DNA from: Desulfogranum japonicum DSM 18378
GTDB lineage: Bacteria > Desulfobacterota > Desulfobulbia > Desulfobulbales > Desulfobulbaceae
DNA: 64,000 nucleotides
NCBI RefSeq assembly: GCF_000429945.1
Contig: NZ_AUCV01000003.1
Location: 62,001 to 126,000, forward strand
Direction: 5' to 3'
The stretch's first letter is position 1. Every line of letters starts with the position of its first letter. Positions 19,296 through 27,253 of the stretch are shown here, one piece after another. A program made the translations under genes and the position numbers. The notes beneath the pieces were generated by a model, which saw nothing but the letters and a program-made list of their open reading frames with translations, did not search any database and was not told the DNA's origin.

Positions 19296-19838
19296 ATGAA
19301 TTTGTCTTTTTCTTCTCCACGATGGAGCCCGTACATGGCTGGAGCGCTAGTAGGTGTCTTGGCTGTGTTGTCTGTTCTTGTTACTACTTTGGTGCTTGAT
19401 AAGCCTAAGTATTTGGGAGCATCCACCACCTTTGTTCGTGCTGCCGGGCTCATTGAAGCGTCTGTGGATGCCGAGCATGTTGCCCAGAACGCTTATTTTA
19501 CCTCCAAGAAAGTCAAGGTGGACTGGCAAATGCTTTTTGTAGTCGGTATTTTCATCGGGGCGTTTGTCTCTGCTCGTCTGGGTGCCTCAAGCAAATTAGA
19601 AACCGTGCCGCCTATCTGGAAGGATCGCTTTGGCACCAGTGCTGTAACTAGAGCGATGGGAGCCTTCATAGGTGGTTGTATTCTGCTTTTCGGAGCCAGG
19701 ATGGCTGGCGGATGTCCCAGTGGACATGGCTTGTCAGGAAATATGCAATTGGCGGTCAGTGGTTTGCTTGCATTGGTTTTCTTTATAATTGGCGGAATAT
19801 TTACGGCTCGCCTTGTATATGGAAAAGGAGGCGCATAA
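19296..19838 (+). CDS. YeeE/YedE family membrane transporter, first half
   Basis: Half-sized member of the YeeE/YedE (TsuA-like) sulfur-compound transporter family, likely importing thiosulfate or a related sulfur species. 180 residues with about four membrane segments and the conserved cysteine motif GGCPSGHGLSG (about 142-152). A longer frame extends upstream, but AGGAG at 19285-19289, six bases before ATG 19296, fixes the start. Its stop overlaps the next start (TAATG), so the two halves are translated together and presumably form one pore, as in two-gene versions of this family. Confidence 0.85.
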   Translation: MNLSFSSPRWSPYMAGALVGVLAVLSVLVTTLVLDKPKYLGASTTFVRAAGLIEASVDAEHVAQNAYFTSKKVKVDWQMLFVVGIFIGAFVSARLGASSKLETVPPIWKDRFGTSAVTRAMGAFIGGCILLFGARMAGGCPSGHGLSGNMQLAVSGLLALVFFIIGGIFTARLVYGKGGA

Positions 19839-20362
19839 TGGAACAGATACTTGGTTTGATTACAGGTGTGCTCTTTGGATTTCTTCTGCAAAAGGGAGAA
19901 GTGTTACGCTATGAAAGACAGGTAGGTTTCATGTTGCTTAAAGACATGACTATCATCAAGTTCATGTTTTCAGCTGTGCTTGTTGGCATGGTTGGAATAT
20001 ACGCCCTGCATGGGGCTGGAGTGATCAGTCTCAGCCTGAAGGCAACTCATGTTGCGGCCATTGTACTAGGCGGCCTTCTCTTTGGTGTTGGCTGGGCTAT
20101 TGCTGGTTATTGTCCGGGAACCTCAGTTGGAGCCCTTGCAGAGGGCAGGGTTCATGCTGTTTGGGCCATTTTAGGCATGCTCGTCGGCGCAGCTCTTTAT
20201 GCAGAAGTGTATCCTGTGTTAACAAACACCATACTCTCCTGGGGAAATTATGGAAAAATTACACTTCCCCAAATGCTTGGAGTATCTCCTTGGCTTGTCA
20301 TTATCGTCTTTATTGCCGTCGGACTGGGAATGTTTTACTGGTTTGAAAAGAAAGAGCTTTGA
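19838..20362 (+). CDS. YeeE/YedE family membrane transporter, second half
   Basis: Second half-transporter, 174 residues from ATG 19838 (MEQILGLITG), which overlaps the previous stop by one base. Five hydrophobic segments and the matching cysteine motif GYCPGTSVGAL (about 90-100). In the YeeE/YedE family both half-motifs supply cysteines that pass a sulfur ligand along the pore, so both genes are expected to be required. Confidence 0.87.
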   Translation: MEQILGLITGVLFGFLLQKGEVLRYERQVGFMLLKDMTIIKFMFSAVLVGMVGIYALHGAGVISLSLKATHVAAIVLGGLLFGVGWAIAGYCPGTSVGALAEGRVHAVWAILGMLVGAALYAEVYPVLTNTILSWGNYGKITLPQMLGVSPWLVIIVFIAVGLGMFYWFEKKEL

Positions 20363-20499
20363 TTGTGAGGTTTGATTAGAGAGTCTGACTTCCCCTGTAA
20401 CTAGTTCAATCCAGAATCTTTTTCTGCTTTTTCAATGTACGAAATCAATACTCTCTTTATAATGCTCGTTCCAAAGACTCTTTAAAGATCCATCTTTCC

Positions 20500-20817
20500 A
20501 TGCACGATGCAAACCTCTCGCAATTTGCTCTATTGCTTTTTTGTTTGATCTATGGAGGTAATTTTCTGATAGTGGAGGAGGGGAGAGGCTGTCAGTCTGA
20601 AATTTCCCTCATGAATCTTTCGCTGTTTGTTTTTGGGAATGATTGCGGTTTTCCGCATACAGAGACTGTGCTCATCAGCGAAAAACCGCTTTTAATCAAA
20701 CCGGAAGCAGCTGTAACCCGTTGCCAGGTTTCCTTCATGCAAAGCCGATATCTGCCGGGGGCAGATATCGTTTACCGTTATGAGGTAGATGAAAGTCAGG
20801 CTTTACATCTCCTGTGA
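20500..20817 (+). CDS. Doubtful 105-residue ORF
   Basis: A plus-strand frame in the 472-bp gap between the convergent YeeE/YedE and DeaD genes. The second half (NDCGFPHTETVLISEKP...) looks coding-like, but there is no ribosome site before ATG 20500 and no family is recognised. It contains the hairpin at 20746-20770. It may be a remnant or chance. Confidence 0.22.
   Translation: MHDANLSQFALLLFCLIYGGNFLIVEEGRGCQSEISLMNLSLFVFGNDCGFPHTETVLISEKPLLIKPEAAVTRCQVSFMQSRYLPGADIVYRYEVDESQALHLL
20746..20770. terminator. GC-rich hairpin between convergent genes
   Basis: CGATATCTGCC (20746-20756) and GGCAGATATCG (20760-20770) form a perfect 11-bp stem with a 3-nt loop, between the ends of the YeeE/YedE operon and the DeaD gene. 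No T-run follows on either strand, so it could be a 3'-end stabiliser or protein site rather than an intrinsic terminator. Confidence 0.4.
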
Positions 20818-20834
20818 TCAGTTGTATGCCACTG

Positions 20835-22622
20835 TTAATGGGTGGAAGGTCTTCTGGCAGAGCTACTGTTCTTTGAGGGCTTTCTCCTGGCCCGTTTTTT
20901 TCTGTCCTGGGGGCTTGGAAGGTCTCCGTGCAGTTGGTTTTCCCGTTTCATTTGCATCATACGGTTATAGATTCTGGCTTTCTGCAAAATTTTCAGAGTA
21001 TTATTCGGCATACCGTAGGGGAGGTCTACAGTGGAATAATCGCCAAAAATTGATATTCTGCCTATGAATTCACTGTCGATATCAGCTTCATTGGCAATGG
21101 CACCCACGATGTTCCCTGGGGTTACTCCGTGGTCAAAGCCTACCTCTATACGAAAGCGTTCCATGCCTGGTTCCGGCTTTCTGGAGCGGGTTGAACCCTG
21201 TTTACGGGGACTATCGTCTTTGCTTTGGATACTTGCGACACGATCCCGTGCCTCCTTTTTATTGCGGACAGGTTGCTGTTTAGGCTCCTCTTTCATGAGC
21301 AGAGGTTTTTTCTGGTGCATTAATGAGGCGAGGGCAGCGGCAGCTTTTTCCGGGGCGATATCGTACTCCTGACAATAATCGTGCAGCAACGTTTCATACC
21401 AGCTGCAGTCTTCACCCAGTGCGGCTGTGAGTTTTTCTTTGAATGCCTCAACCCTTCGCTGGGTGATGGCCTTTGCTGTAGGCAATTGCGCCAGGCGTAT
21501 TGAACAGCCTGTCTGCCGTTCTATGTTTTTCAGCAACCGTTTTTCCCTGGGTGCAAGAAAGAGGATTGCTTTCCCTGTTCTACCGGCCCGGCCTGTACGG
21601 CCGATTCGATGGATGTATGCTTCGGTATCATGGGGAGAATCATAATTGATGACATGGCTTATTCGGTCCACATCCAGACCGCGTGCTGCTACGTCGGTGG
21701 CCACGACAATGTCGAGTTTTCCGGTTTTCAGCTGGTCAACGATGCGTAACCGTTGTTCCTGGGGAATGTCACCATTCAGAGCACCACAGCGAAACTCTTT
21801 TTCACAAAGATATTCGGTAAGTTCAATTGTCTCAGCTTTGGTGCGTGCGAATATAAGGATGCCATCAAAATTCTCTGCCTCAAGAATTCTGATGAGAGCC
21901 TCTTTTTTACCATCGCGTCCTTTGGTTATAAGGCAACTCTGCTCAATGTTTTCACCGGTAGATGACGTACTTTCAACCGTTATTTCAACCGGGTTGACAA
22001 GATGTTTTCTGGCAATTTTGCGGATGGACGGTGGCATGGTGGCAGAAAACAGGGCTATCTGCTTTTGCGAAGGTGTCTGCTCGAGAATCCAGGTGACATC
22101 ATCAATGAAACCCATTTTTAACATCTCATCCGCCTCATCCAGTACAACACTGTTTAATGCACTGAGGTCAAGGGTATTTCGCCGGATGTGATCCATGATT
22201 CGTCCAGGCGTACCAACGACAATGTGCACTCCGCGCCGTAACTGCTGCAATTGAGACGAATAGTTTTGGCCGCCGTAAATCGGAAGAACCTTCAGGCCGG
22301 GGATATATTGTCCGTAAGTGGAAAAGGATTCACTAACCTGAATCGCCAGCTCTCTGGTGGGAGCAAGGACAAGAATCTGGGGTTTCCTTTTGTCCTGTGG
22401 GTTTAGGTTCTGGAGCAGGGGAAGGGCAAAAGATGCAGTCTTGCCTGTTCCCGTCTGTGCCTGGCCAACGACATCGCACCCGGTAATAAGGTGCGGAATT
22501 ATCTGTGCCTGAATGGGCGTTGGTTTTACGTAATTCAGGGCTTCCAGGGCATTAAGAAGTTTGGGGTTAAGATGAAGATCTGAAAAAAGTCCTGTCTCGG
22601 TGGTAAATGCGTCTTGAGTCAT
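20835..22622 (-). CDS. deaD: DEAD-box RNA helicase, DeaD/CsdA type
   Basis: ATP-dependent RNA helicase involved in ribosome assembly and RNA decay. 595 residues from ATG 22622 (MTQDAFTTETGLFSDL); an upstream in-frame extension of 56 codons is not helicase-like. Motifs: AQTGTGKT, APTRELAIQ, VLDEADEM, SAT, TDVAARGLDVD, HRIGRTGRAGR. A C-terminal DbpA-type RNA-binding domain follows (RFRIEVGFDHGVTPGNIVGA), then a basic tail (RKKRARRKPSKNSSSARR). This domain set distinguishes it from the helicase at 11125-12720. The 580-bp upstream gap leaves room for the long 5' leader often seen on deaD. Confidence 0.9.
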   Translation of the reverse strand: MTQDAFTTETGLFSDLHLNPKLLNALEALNYVKPTPIQAQIIPHLITGCDVVGQAQTGTGKTASFALPLLQNLNPQDKRKPQILVLAPTRELAIQVSESFSTYGQYIPGLKVLPIYGGQNYSSQLQQLRRGVHIVVGTPGRIMDHIRRNTLDLSALNSVVLDEADEMLKMGFIDDVTWILEQTPSQKQIALFSATMPPSIRKIARKHLVNPVEITVESTSSTGENIEQSCLITKGRDGKKEALIRILEAENFDGILIFARTKAETIELTEYLCEKEFRCGALNGDIPQEQRLRIVDQLKTGKLDIVVATDVAARGLDVDRISHVINYDSPHDTEAYIHRIGRTGRAGRTGKAILFLAPREKRLLKNIERQTGCSIRLAQLPTAKAITQRRVEAFKEKLTAALGEDCSWYETLLHDYCQEYDIAPEKAAAALASLMHQKKPLLMKEEPKQQPVRNKKEARDRVASIQSKDDSPRKQGSTRSRKPEPGMERFRIEVGFDHGVTPGNIVGAIANEADIDSEFIGRISIFGDYSTVDLPYGMPNNTLKILQKARIYNRMMQMKRENQLHGDLPSPQDRKKRARRKPSKNSSSARRPSTH

Positions 22623-23201
22623 GTACTGTCGTCTGTTTGAAAAAGTCGTTTCTGAGCGCGGTAATCTTGCAAGCAAGCCGGTACTATAACCTGGAGCGGC
22701 GCTGGAAATAAAAAAAGGCTGTGTAAAAAAGGAGGATATATGCAGATGAAATGTATACTGATCGGTGTGAAACCGGCAGGAGCAGGTCATCCCTGATTGT
22801 TTAGCCGTAAAGTTTGTGGCAACGAATCAGAAAACAAACCCATGACCACTTTTACGAATATACTGCACTTTACGATTAACAGCCAATGAAAAAATACAAA
22901 TCATAGCTTTTCTTTTTCTGCACAGTGAAAATATGGAGCGAAATGGAGCTGGGAGATGAAGCTGGAGGTATTTGTCAGTTACATATATATGGAAGCGTAC
23001 AATGCGGAAAACCTCATGGGGAAGAAACGACAGGGTTTTCACCGCAACCGGAGTTGTAGAATGTGGTGGAAACCCTGTTGGATAATCGTTTGCCAGGATC
23101 TGAAGTGTTGGCAGAACCCCATAAAAGCAAGAGATACTCCTTTTGAACAGGAAGGATTGGTCAGGATAGTTGATCCTGGCAGCGGTTTGAAAAAGGAGAT
23201 C
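22623..23201. other. Intergenic region upstream of deaD
   Basis: 579 bp. It holds the deaD promoter and leader, plus a short plus-strand frame with a perfect ribosome site (22740-22796). No repeats shared with other gaps were found. Confidence 0.3.
22740..22796 (+). CDS. Possible 18-codon ORF with strong ribosome site
   Basis: AAAAAAGGAGG precedes ATG 22740 by 4-5 nt, the best Shine-Dalgarno match in this region. The frame (MQMKCILIGVKPAGAGHP) ends at TGA 22794-22796, and then stays open for another 33 codons to a second TGA. It could be a leader peptide, the decayed start of a gene, or, least likely, an in-frame selenocysteine codon. Confidence 0.25.
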   Translation: MQMKCILIGVKPAGAGHP

Positions 23202-23855
23202 TTATTGGAGCCGTGTGAGCAGTTCCTCTAGCTTCACAGACATCTGTACATTGTTGTTATTGACCGTTTCAATTCGATCCACCATACTTTGAGCCTCATT
23301 CGCTGTATCTTTGACAGCAGATGCCACTACGGAAAAACTTCTCCCGAAATCCCCGGCTCTTGCCGCTTCTATGGCAGCATTAATAGAGAGGACCTTCAGG
23401 CTGGATGCAACATTGGTGATATCAGTCAGGGTATTTTTTACGGAGTTGGCGTTTTGTGATATCTCCTCACTGAGAGTACTGATTTCTGTAAAGACGGCCT
23501 GGTTTGCTTTTTTTCTGTTTTCAGCCAGAACATTAAACAACATCAGGGATGCTTTGCTGCTGATGAGTTCTGTTCCTGGATGCAGGTGTTCCTGTATGAT
23601 CTGGTGTACTTTTTCCGATCCTGTTGCCTCAAATATAAAATCCGGTTGATTATGTCGTAAAGCAGCAACCAGGTCTGTCTTTGTTGCTATACCCCGTGCT
23701 TTCGCCTCAACCATACCTACAGCCTTGAGATCCTGATCTACCATGAAGGCGATTTTAACCTGATCGCTGCCAGATAAAAGCTTCAGGATTTCCAGGCCGC
23801 CTCTGCCACCGCCAATGATGGCCAGGGTTGTTTTTTCTTGGTCGTTTTGGCTCAT
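23202..23855 (-). CDS. Rossmann-fold domain fused to a soluble chemoreceptor signalling domain
   Basis: 217 residues from ATG 23855 (AAGGAAAA ribosome site). Residues about 10-115 form an NAD(P)-type Rossmann unit (AIIGGGRGGLEILKLL; FEATGSEKVHQIIQEH resembles the homoserine/aspartate dehydrogenase N-domain). Residues about 130-217 resemble the tip and helices of a methyl-accepting chemotaxis protein (VLSINAAIEAARAGDFGRSF, VVASAVKDTANEA). There is no membrane segment. The likely role is a cytosolic redox- or metabolite-sensing receptor feeding a Che-type pathway; that is inference. A longer upstream frame would run into the repeat at 23896-23980, which argues against it. Confidence 0.75.
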   Translation of the reverse strand: MSQNDQEKTTLAIIGGGRGGLEILKLLSGSDQVKIAFMVDQDLKAVGMVEAKARGIATKTDLVAALRHNQPDFIFEATGSEKVHQIIQEHLHPGTELISSKASLMLFNVLAENRKKANQAVFTEISTLSEEISQNANSVKNTLTDITNVASSLKVLSINAAIEAARAGDFGRSFSVVASAVKDTANEAQSMVDRIETVNNNNVQMSVKLEELLTRLQ

Positions 23856-23895
23856 TGCGTTTTCCTTGATAATGATCTTGTGTTGCTTAAACTGA

Positions 23896-23980
23896 GGGGC
23901 GCGAAAAAAAATAACTCTCCAAAAAAGCGCAGAATGAGTTGAGAGTCCAACAAGATTAAAGAGCATTTTTTTCGCGCCCC
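23896..23980. mobile_element. MITE-like element, family R3, short variant
   Basis: 85 bp with perfect 15-bp terminal inverted repeats (GGGGCGCGAAAAAAA, 23896-23910, inverse at 23966-23980). The left interior (CTCTCCAAAAAAGCGCAG) resembles the corresponding part of the full-length R3 copy at 24120-24276, so it is probably an internally deleted relative. Confidence 0.5.
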
Positions 23981-24119
23981 TTATACCTCTTGTCCAATTA
24001 TCATATCAAAAGACAACCCGGATGTTATGAATAAAATAAAAATTTTCTGGCTGTTGGGTCAGGGAAAGAGGTTTTGTATTCAGGCCGGAATTTATTTTGA
24101 GTACACTGTGAAAAATTTA

Positions 24120-24276
24120 GGGTTGCGGAAAATAATACATATCCAAAAAAAGCGTAGGATATCGGGTTGATAAGTAGCATCAATGGTTCCATACTGGCCG
24201 TATTGAGCCATTGACACTACCACGTTACCGGGTGGAGAGACAAGCAAGATGGGATAATTTATTTTTTCCGTGCCCC
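24120..24276 (-). mobile_element. MITE-like palindromic element, family R3, copy 1 (inverted)
   Basis: 157 bp with terminal repeats GGGTTGCGGAAAA at 24120-24132 and TTTTTTCCGTGCCCC at 24262-24276. The core word CAATGGTTCCATACTGGCC is the inverse of the core in the copies at 31706 and 52410. The interior arms are more diverged than in the other copies. No coding capacity. Confidence 0.65.
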
Positions 24277-24450
24277 TTCTCTTATCTCTGATTTTGGTTG
24301 TCTGAAAAAATCGTTTGAAATGGGGGGCTGTTTTGTCCTTCGGTTTTGAGGGTGCTCTGAAAAATGCAATTGATTATGATTATTATTTCTATAATTAAGC
24401 TTGTGCGATTATAAAATGACCTTACAGTGCAATATAATGATCTTGCGGGC

Positions 24451-24535
24451 AGCTGCTCACAATATACCTGATTTTTTGCGATCAGCCTGGCTTATGCATC
24501 ACCCATTACCTTACATCAACCTGCTTGCGAGAACC
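24451..24535 (+). repeat. Direct repeat R4, copy a (partial)
   Basis: AGCTGCTCAC...CCTGATTTTTTGCGATCAGCCTGG...CTGCTTGCGAGAACC, homologous to the first 85 bp of copies b (25330) and c (26884). It precedes the orphan gene at 24615-25037. Confidence 0.55.
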
Positions 24536-24614
24536 ACAGACGGCCCGGAGTGATTGGGCTGCTCTGCCACACATGAACAACTCCGGCAGGAGAGAGAAAT
24601 AGATAAGAGGACAT

Positions 24615-25037
24615 ATGATATACGACATAACACAGGCAGCCATGGAAAGGGATAAGCGTAAGTTTGTTGCTGAGTTACGCGATTATTTTGTTGATAAAAC
24701 CAGGCAGGAGAGCGGCTGGGCCATTGTCAATGCGATTTCCCACCGCTTGAGACACAAGACATTTACCCATGGCGAAGCGCTCCGGATTGCGCACTATCTA
24801 AAGGAAAAATTTGAAATTCGTAGCGCTCATCTGGAATATGCCCGATCTTTCAGAGAAGGTGGCGTTGCTGTCAAGGTACAGCCAAACCCATCTCCTGACA
24901 TCACGGATAGGCAGTCTGTTCATGAATTTCATTCGTTATTCCTTCGTTTGCAGGTGTCGGTACAGGAACAACTTTTGAGTCACCGGGATGCCTGTCGGTT
25001 GATTCAGGAGATTCAGTCCGGTTATCCTTCAACATAA
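24615..25037 (+). CDS. Hypothetical helical protein, 140 aa
   Basis: No family recognised. The product is hydrophilic and mostly helical (residues about 5-70 and 105-135), with no signal peptide or membrane segment. It starts at ATG 24615 after AGATAAGAGGAC. It lies between repeat copies R4a and R4b in the same orientation as them, with its own probable promoter in the 80 bp before it. It could be regulatory or a small cytosolic adaptor; nothing in the sequence decides. Confidence 0.65.
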   Translation: MIYDITQAAMERDKRKFVAELRDYFVDKTRQESGWAIVNAISHRLRHKTFTHGEALRIAHYLKEKFEIRSAHLEYARSFREGGVAVKVQPNPSPDITDRQSVHEFHSLFLRLQVSVQEQLLSHRDACRLIQEIQSGYPST

Positions 25038-25329
25038 CATCAACTTTGCACAACGCCTGCTGCTGGTTTACGCACTCTTGCCAGCTCTCCACTTGGAATT
25101 TTTATTTATGGACAGGCCCCTGTTGGAAGCTTTTTGCATCTGCCAGGGAAATAATCAGGTGGTCAAAATACGTTATTGCAGAGAATGTAGCCATTTTTCC
25201 GAAAAGAGTGAGAAACTGGAGCTAGCTTGCCGTGTTTCCTTTTTTCTTGTTCTCATGATTCTCTTATTCTATAGTATGCCTTTATCGTCACAGCATACTA
25301 CATGTGTGTCTTTATTTTTGCTAACAGCC

Positions 25330-25462
25330 CACAGTGCACCTGATCTTTTCGTGATCAGCCCGGCCTACGTATAACCCCACGCGCTACCCAGCCTGTTTAC
25401 GAAAACCTTAGTCACCCTGTAAGCAGTTACGAATACAGGGGAGCTTAGTCACTTCCCCAATG
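25330..25462 (+). repeat. Direct repeat R4, copy b
   Basis: 133 bp colinear with copy c at an offset of exactly 1,560 bp for the first ~114 positions. Shared words include CACAGTG, GTGATCAGCC, GTAAGC, GTTACGAATACAGG and TCACTTCCCC. It contains the stem CCCTGTA...TACAGGG. The 25038-25569 gap holds this repeat and a REP-like unit at 25469, and no convincing gene. Confidence 0.65.
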
Positions 25463-25468
25463 AGTAGT

Positions 25469-25506
25469 AGTGTCTGTCAATAAATGGACTTTTGATCCAT
25501 TTCTTG
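25469..25506 (+). repeat. REP-like unit (family R1)
   Basis: AGTGTCTGTCAATAAATGG followed by a hairpin AAATGGA-CTTTTGA-TCCATTT (25482-25502). The conserved head followed by a variable stem is the layout of REP sequences. It lies about 60 bp before the secreted orphan gene. Confidence 0.5.
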
Positions 25507-25569
25507 CGATGTATTCTCTGGCTTGTTCAGAGTAGGGGCATCTGCGGTAATAAGTGAAAGGAAGTGTCA

Positions 25570-26829
25570 GTGAAAATGTTGCAATGTATTTATCTGATTA
25601 TTGGTGTCTTTTGTGTGATCGTGTCTGAAGTGTATGCTGCGGACAATGCAGCCGCTGCAATCCGATATCTTCTCCTGCAGGGGGATCAGCGTATTCAAAA
25701 AAGCAATTTGCTCTACCAGGGGGCTTTTGCCTTACCCCAGGAAACATATGGTGGTTCACGCTACGGCTATGGAGGACGCGGGATAACGCCATACACTGTT
25801 CCGGAAACCGGGCAACGGACATTATTCATGGAGGGACATGCCTGGTATCAAGGATATGTCGGACAGGTCGCAATCCCTGATTCTTTCAGCAAAAGTGATA
25901 ATTGGGCGGAATTACCAAAGGCAACAGTGCTTCAGGAGTTCAATTTTGTTCCAGACAACGGGTGGACTTCTCTGGGTACTACGGGGTATGAAGCAATCTT
26001 TGGTTTACTGGTGCATAATGGTCGTTTGATTGTTGGCGCAACCAGCTGGTATGATGCAGGATGCCAACAGACAGCCTCCCATGGCGTATCCGGACTGGAT
26101 CTCAGCAAGACAGATGATTTTCAGGGATTCTATTCCGTCGACGCTGCTGCAAACCCACGTTCCATTGGTGGATATATGACCCCGATTCCCAAAAAATGGC
26201 AGGAGCGTTTCGGCGGAACTGTTTTGACAGGTAACGCGGCACTATCCATTATCAGTTGTATATCATCGGGGCCCGCTGCAACGGTTATTGAGCCCGACGA
26301 TTTCGGCAGCACAGAAGCTGTTTCCGGCACAACCGTTGTCTACTATCCTTTGAGGCATTATCTGGTCTCCGGGGGAGTGACCGAAGAAAACAGTTTTACA
26401 TATGGTTCCGGAGTGGTTGGCGTCGCGTTTCCTGAAGGGAGTAGAAGTGTGCTCTTTTTTGGCCGTCAGAGTATGGCTGATGGCTACTGCTACGGGCCAG
26501 GTACTGATGATCCTGAGCTTCATAAAGTACCGACAGAAGGTGGGACATACTGTTATGATCTATGTGATCATTCCAAAGGCGGGCATGGATACCCCTACTA
26601 TCACTATGTGTGGGCCTATGATGCCAATGATTTACTCAAGGTCCGGGCTGGCGATCTAGAGCCCTGGGAAGTTGCCCCCTATGCAGCCTGGAAGCTCGAT
26701 GAAATGGATGACAGCGGCTGTGCAAGCATACGTGGGGCAGCTTATGATCCGGATACCAGGCAGTTGTATATTACCCAGGGGTTCAGTGAGCATGGACGTG
26801 TTGATGTCTATACGATTACAAAGCCATAG
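25570..26829 (+). CDS. Secreted hypothetical protein, ~419 aa
   Basis: An exported protein with a clear signal peptide (hydrophobic core LIIGVFCVIVSEVYA, likely cleavage before ADNAAA). The mature part is rich in Gly, Tyr and aromatic residues with repeated beta-strand-like blocks (for example RLIVGATSWYDAGC, SRSVLFFGRQSMADGY, AAYDPDTRQLYITQGF). These suggest a beta-propeller or lectin-like fold, possibly surface or carbohydrate related; I cannot name a family. Start GTG 25570 is spaced 7 nt from AAGGAA; GTG 25564 and ATG 25576 are alternatives. It is flanked on both sides by R4 direct repeats, which suggests acquisition as a unit. Confidence 0.75.
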   Translation: MKMLQCIYLIIGVFCVIVSEVYAADNAAAAIRYLLLQGDQRIQKSNLLYQGAFALPQETYGGSRYGYGGRGITPYTVPETGQRTLFMEGHAWYQGYVGQVAIPDSFSKSDNWAELPKATVLQEFNFVPDNGWTSLGTTGYEAIFGLLVHNGRLIVGATSWYDAGCQQTASHGVSGLDLSKTDDFQGFYSVDAAANPRSIGGYMTPIPKKWQERFGGTVLTGNAALSIISCISSGPAATVIEPDDFGSTEAVSGTTVVYYPLRHYLVSGGVTEENSFTYGSGVVGVAFPEGSRSVLFFGRQSMADGYCYGPGTDDPELHKVPTEGGTYCYDLCDHSKGGHGYPYYHYVWAYDANDLLKVRAGDLEPWEVAPYAAWKLDEMDDSGCASIRGAAYDPDTRQLYITQGFSEHGRVDVYTITKP

Positions 26830-26883
26830 GCTGAGCCTGAAAAGCTATTCACCTGCGGTACATTTTTTTCAACACACAGCGTA

Positions 26884-27031
26884 GCTGATCACAGTGCCCC
26901 TGATTTTTCCGTGATCAGCCTGGCTTAGGTATGGGCTATACGCTGCGCCATCCTGCTTGCGAAAATCTCAGGCACCATGTAAGCCGTTACGAATACAGGA
27001 GAGTTTCCAGGTTGAATCACTTCCCCTATGA
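26884..27031 (+). repeat. Direct repeat R4, copy c
   Basis: 148-bp copy of the repeat also found at 24451 and 25330. It opens with the hairpin GCTGATCAC...GTGATCAGC (26884-26919) and ends with TCACTTCCCC(T)ATGAG, with an 8-bp insertion relative to copy b. The remaining bases up to the EamA gene (27032-27253) show nothing recognisable. Confidence 0.65.
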
Positions 27032-27253
27032 GGAGTTACCAGGCAGCAAAGTTGAAACGGCACTGTTTTTGTCCAGCAGGTGAAAAGCTGCACGGATACC
27101 ACAATCCATGGCAGTCCTGCGTGAAATGGATTATTATGCATTAAACTTTTCCTATCTACAGGTTGACACAGGAAAATCCGTGCACTAAAACGCCTCCGGT
27201 TTTTGTCAGGCAGAGACCTGTGGCATCTTTTTAAACCGTGTAACGAGTAATAT

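Noticed and set aside
25078-25374. 98-codon plus-strand frame after the 140-aa orphan
   Set aside because: Its 3' part is the R4 repeat and it has no ribosome site; the sequence is a mix of low-complexity hydrophobic and polar codons.
24451-27031. R4 repeats as integron attC sites
   Set aside because: The expected core sites (RYYYAAC and GTTRRRY) are missing and no integrase gene is present.
24451-27031. R4 repeats as a CRISPR array
   Set aside because: Repeats are ~140 bp, only three, 0.9-1.6 kb apart with genes between, and there are no cas genes.
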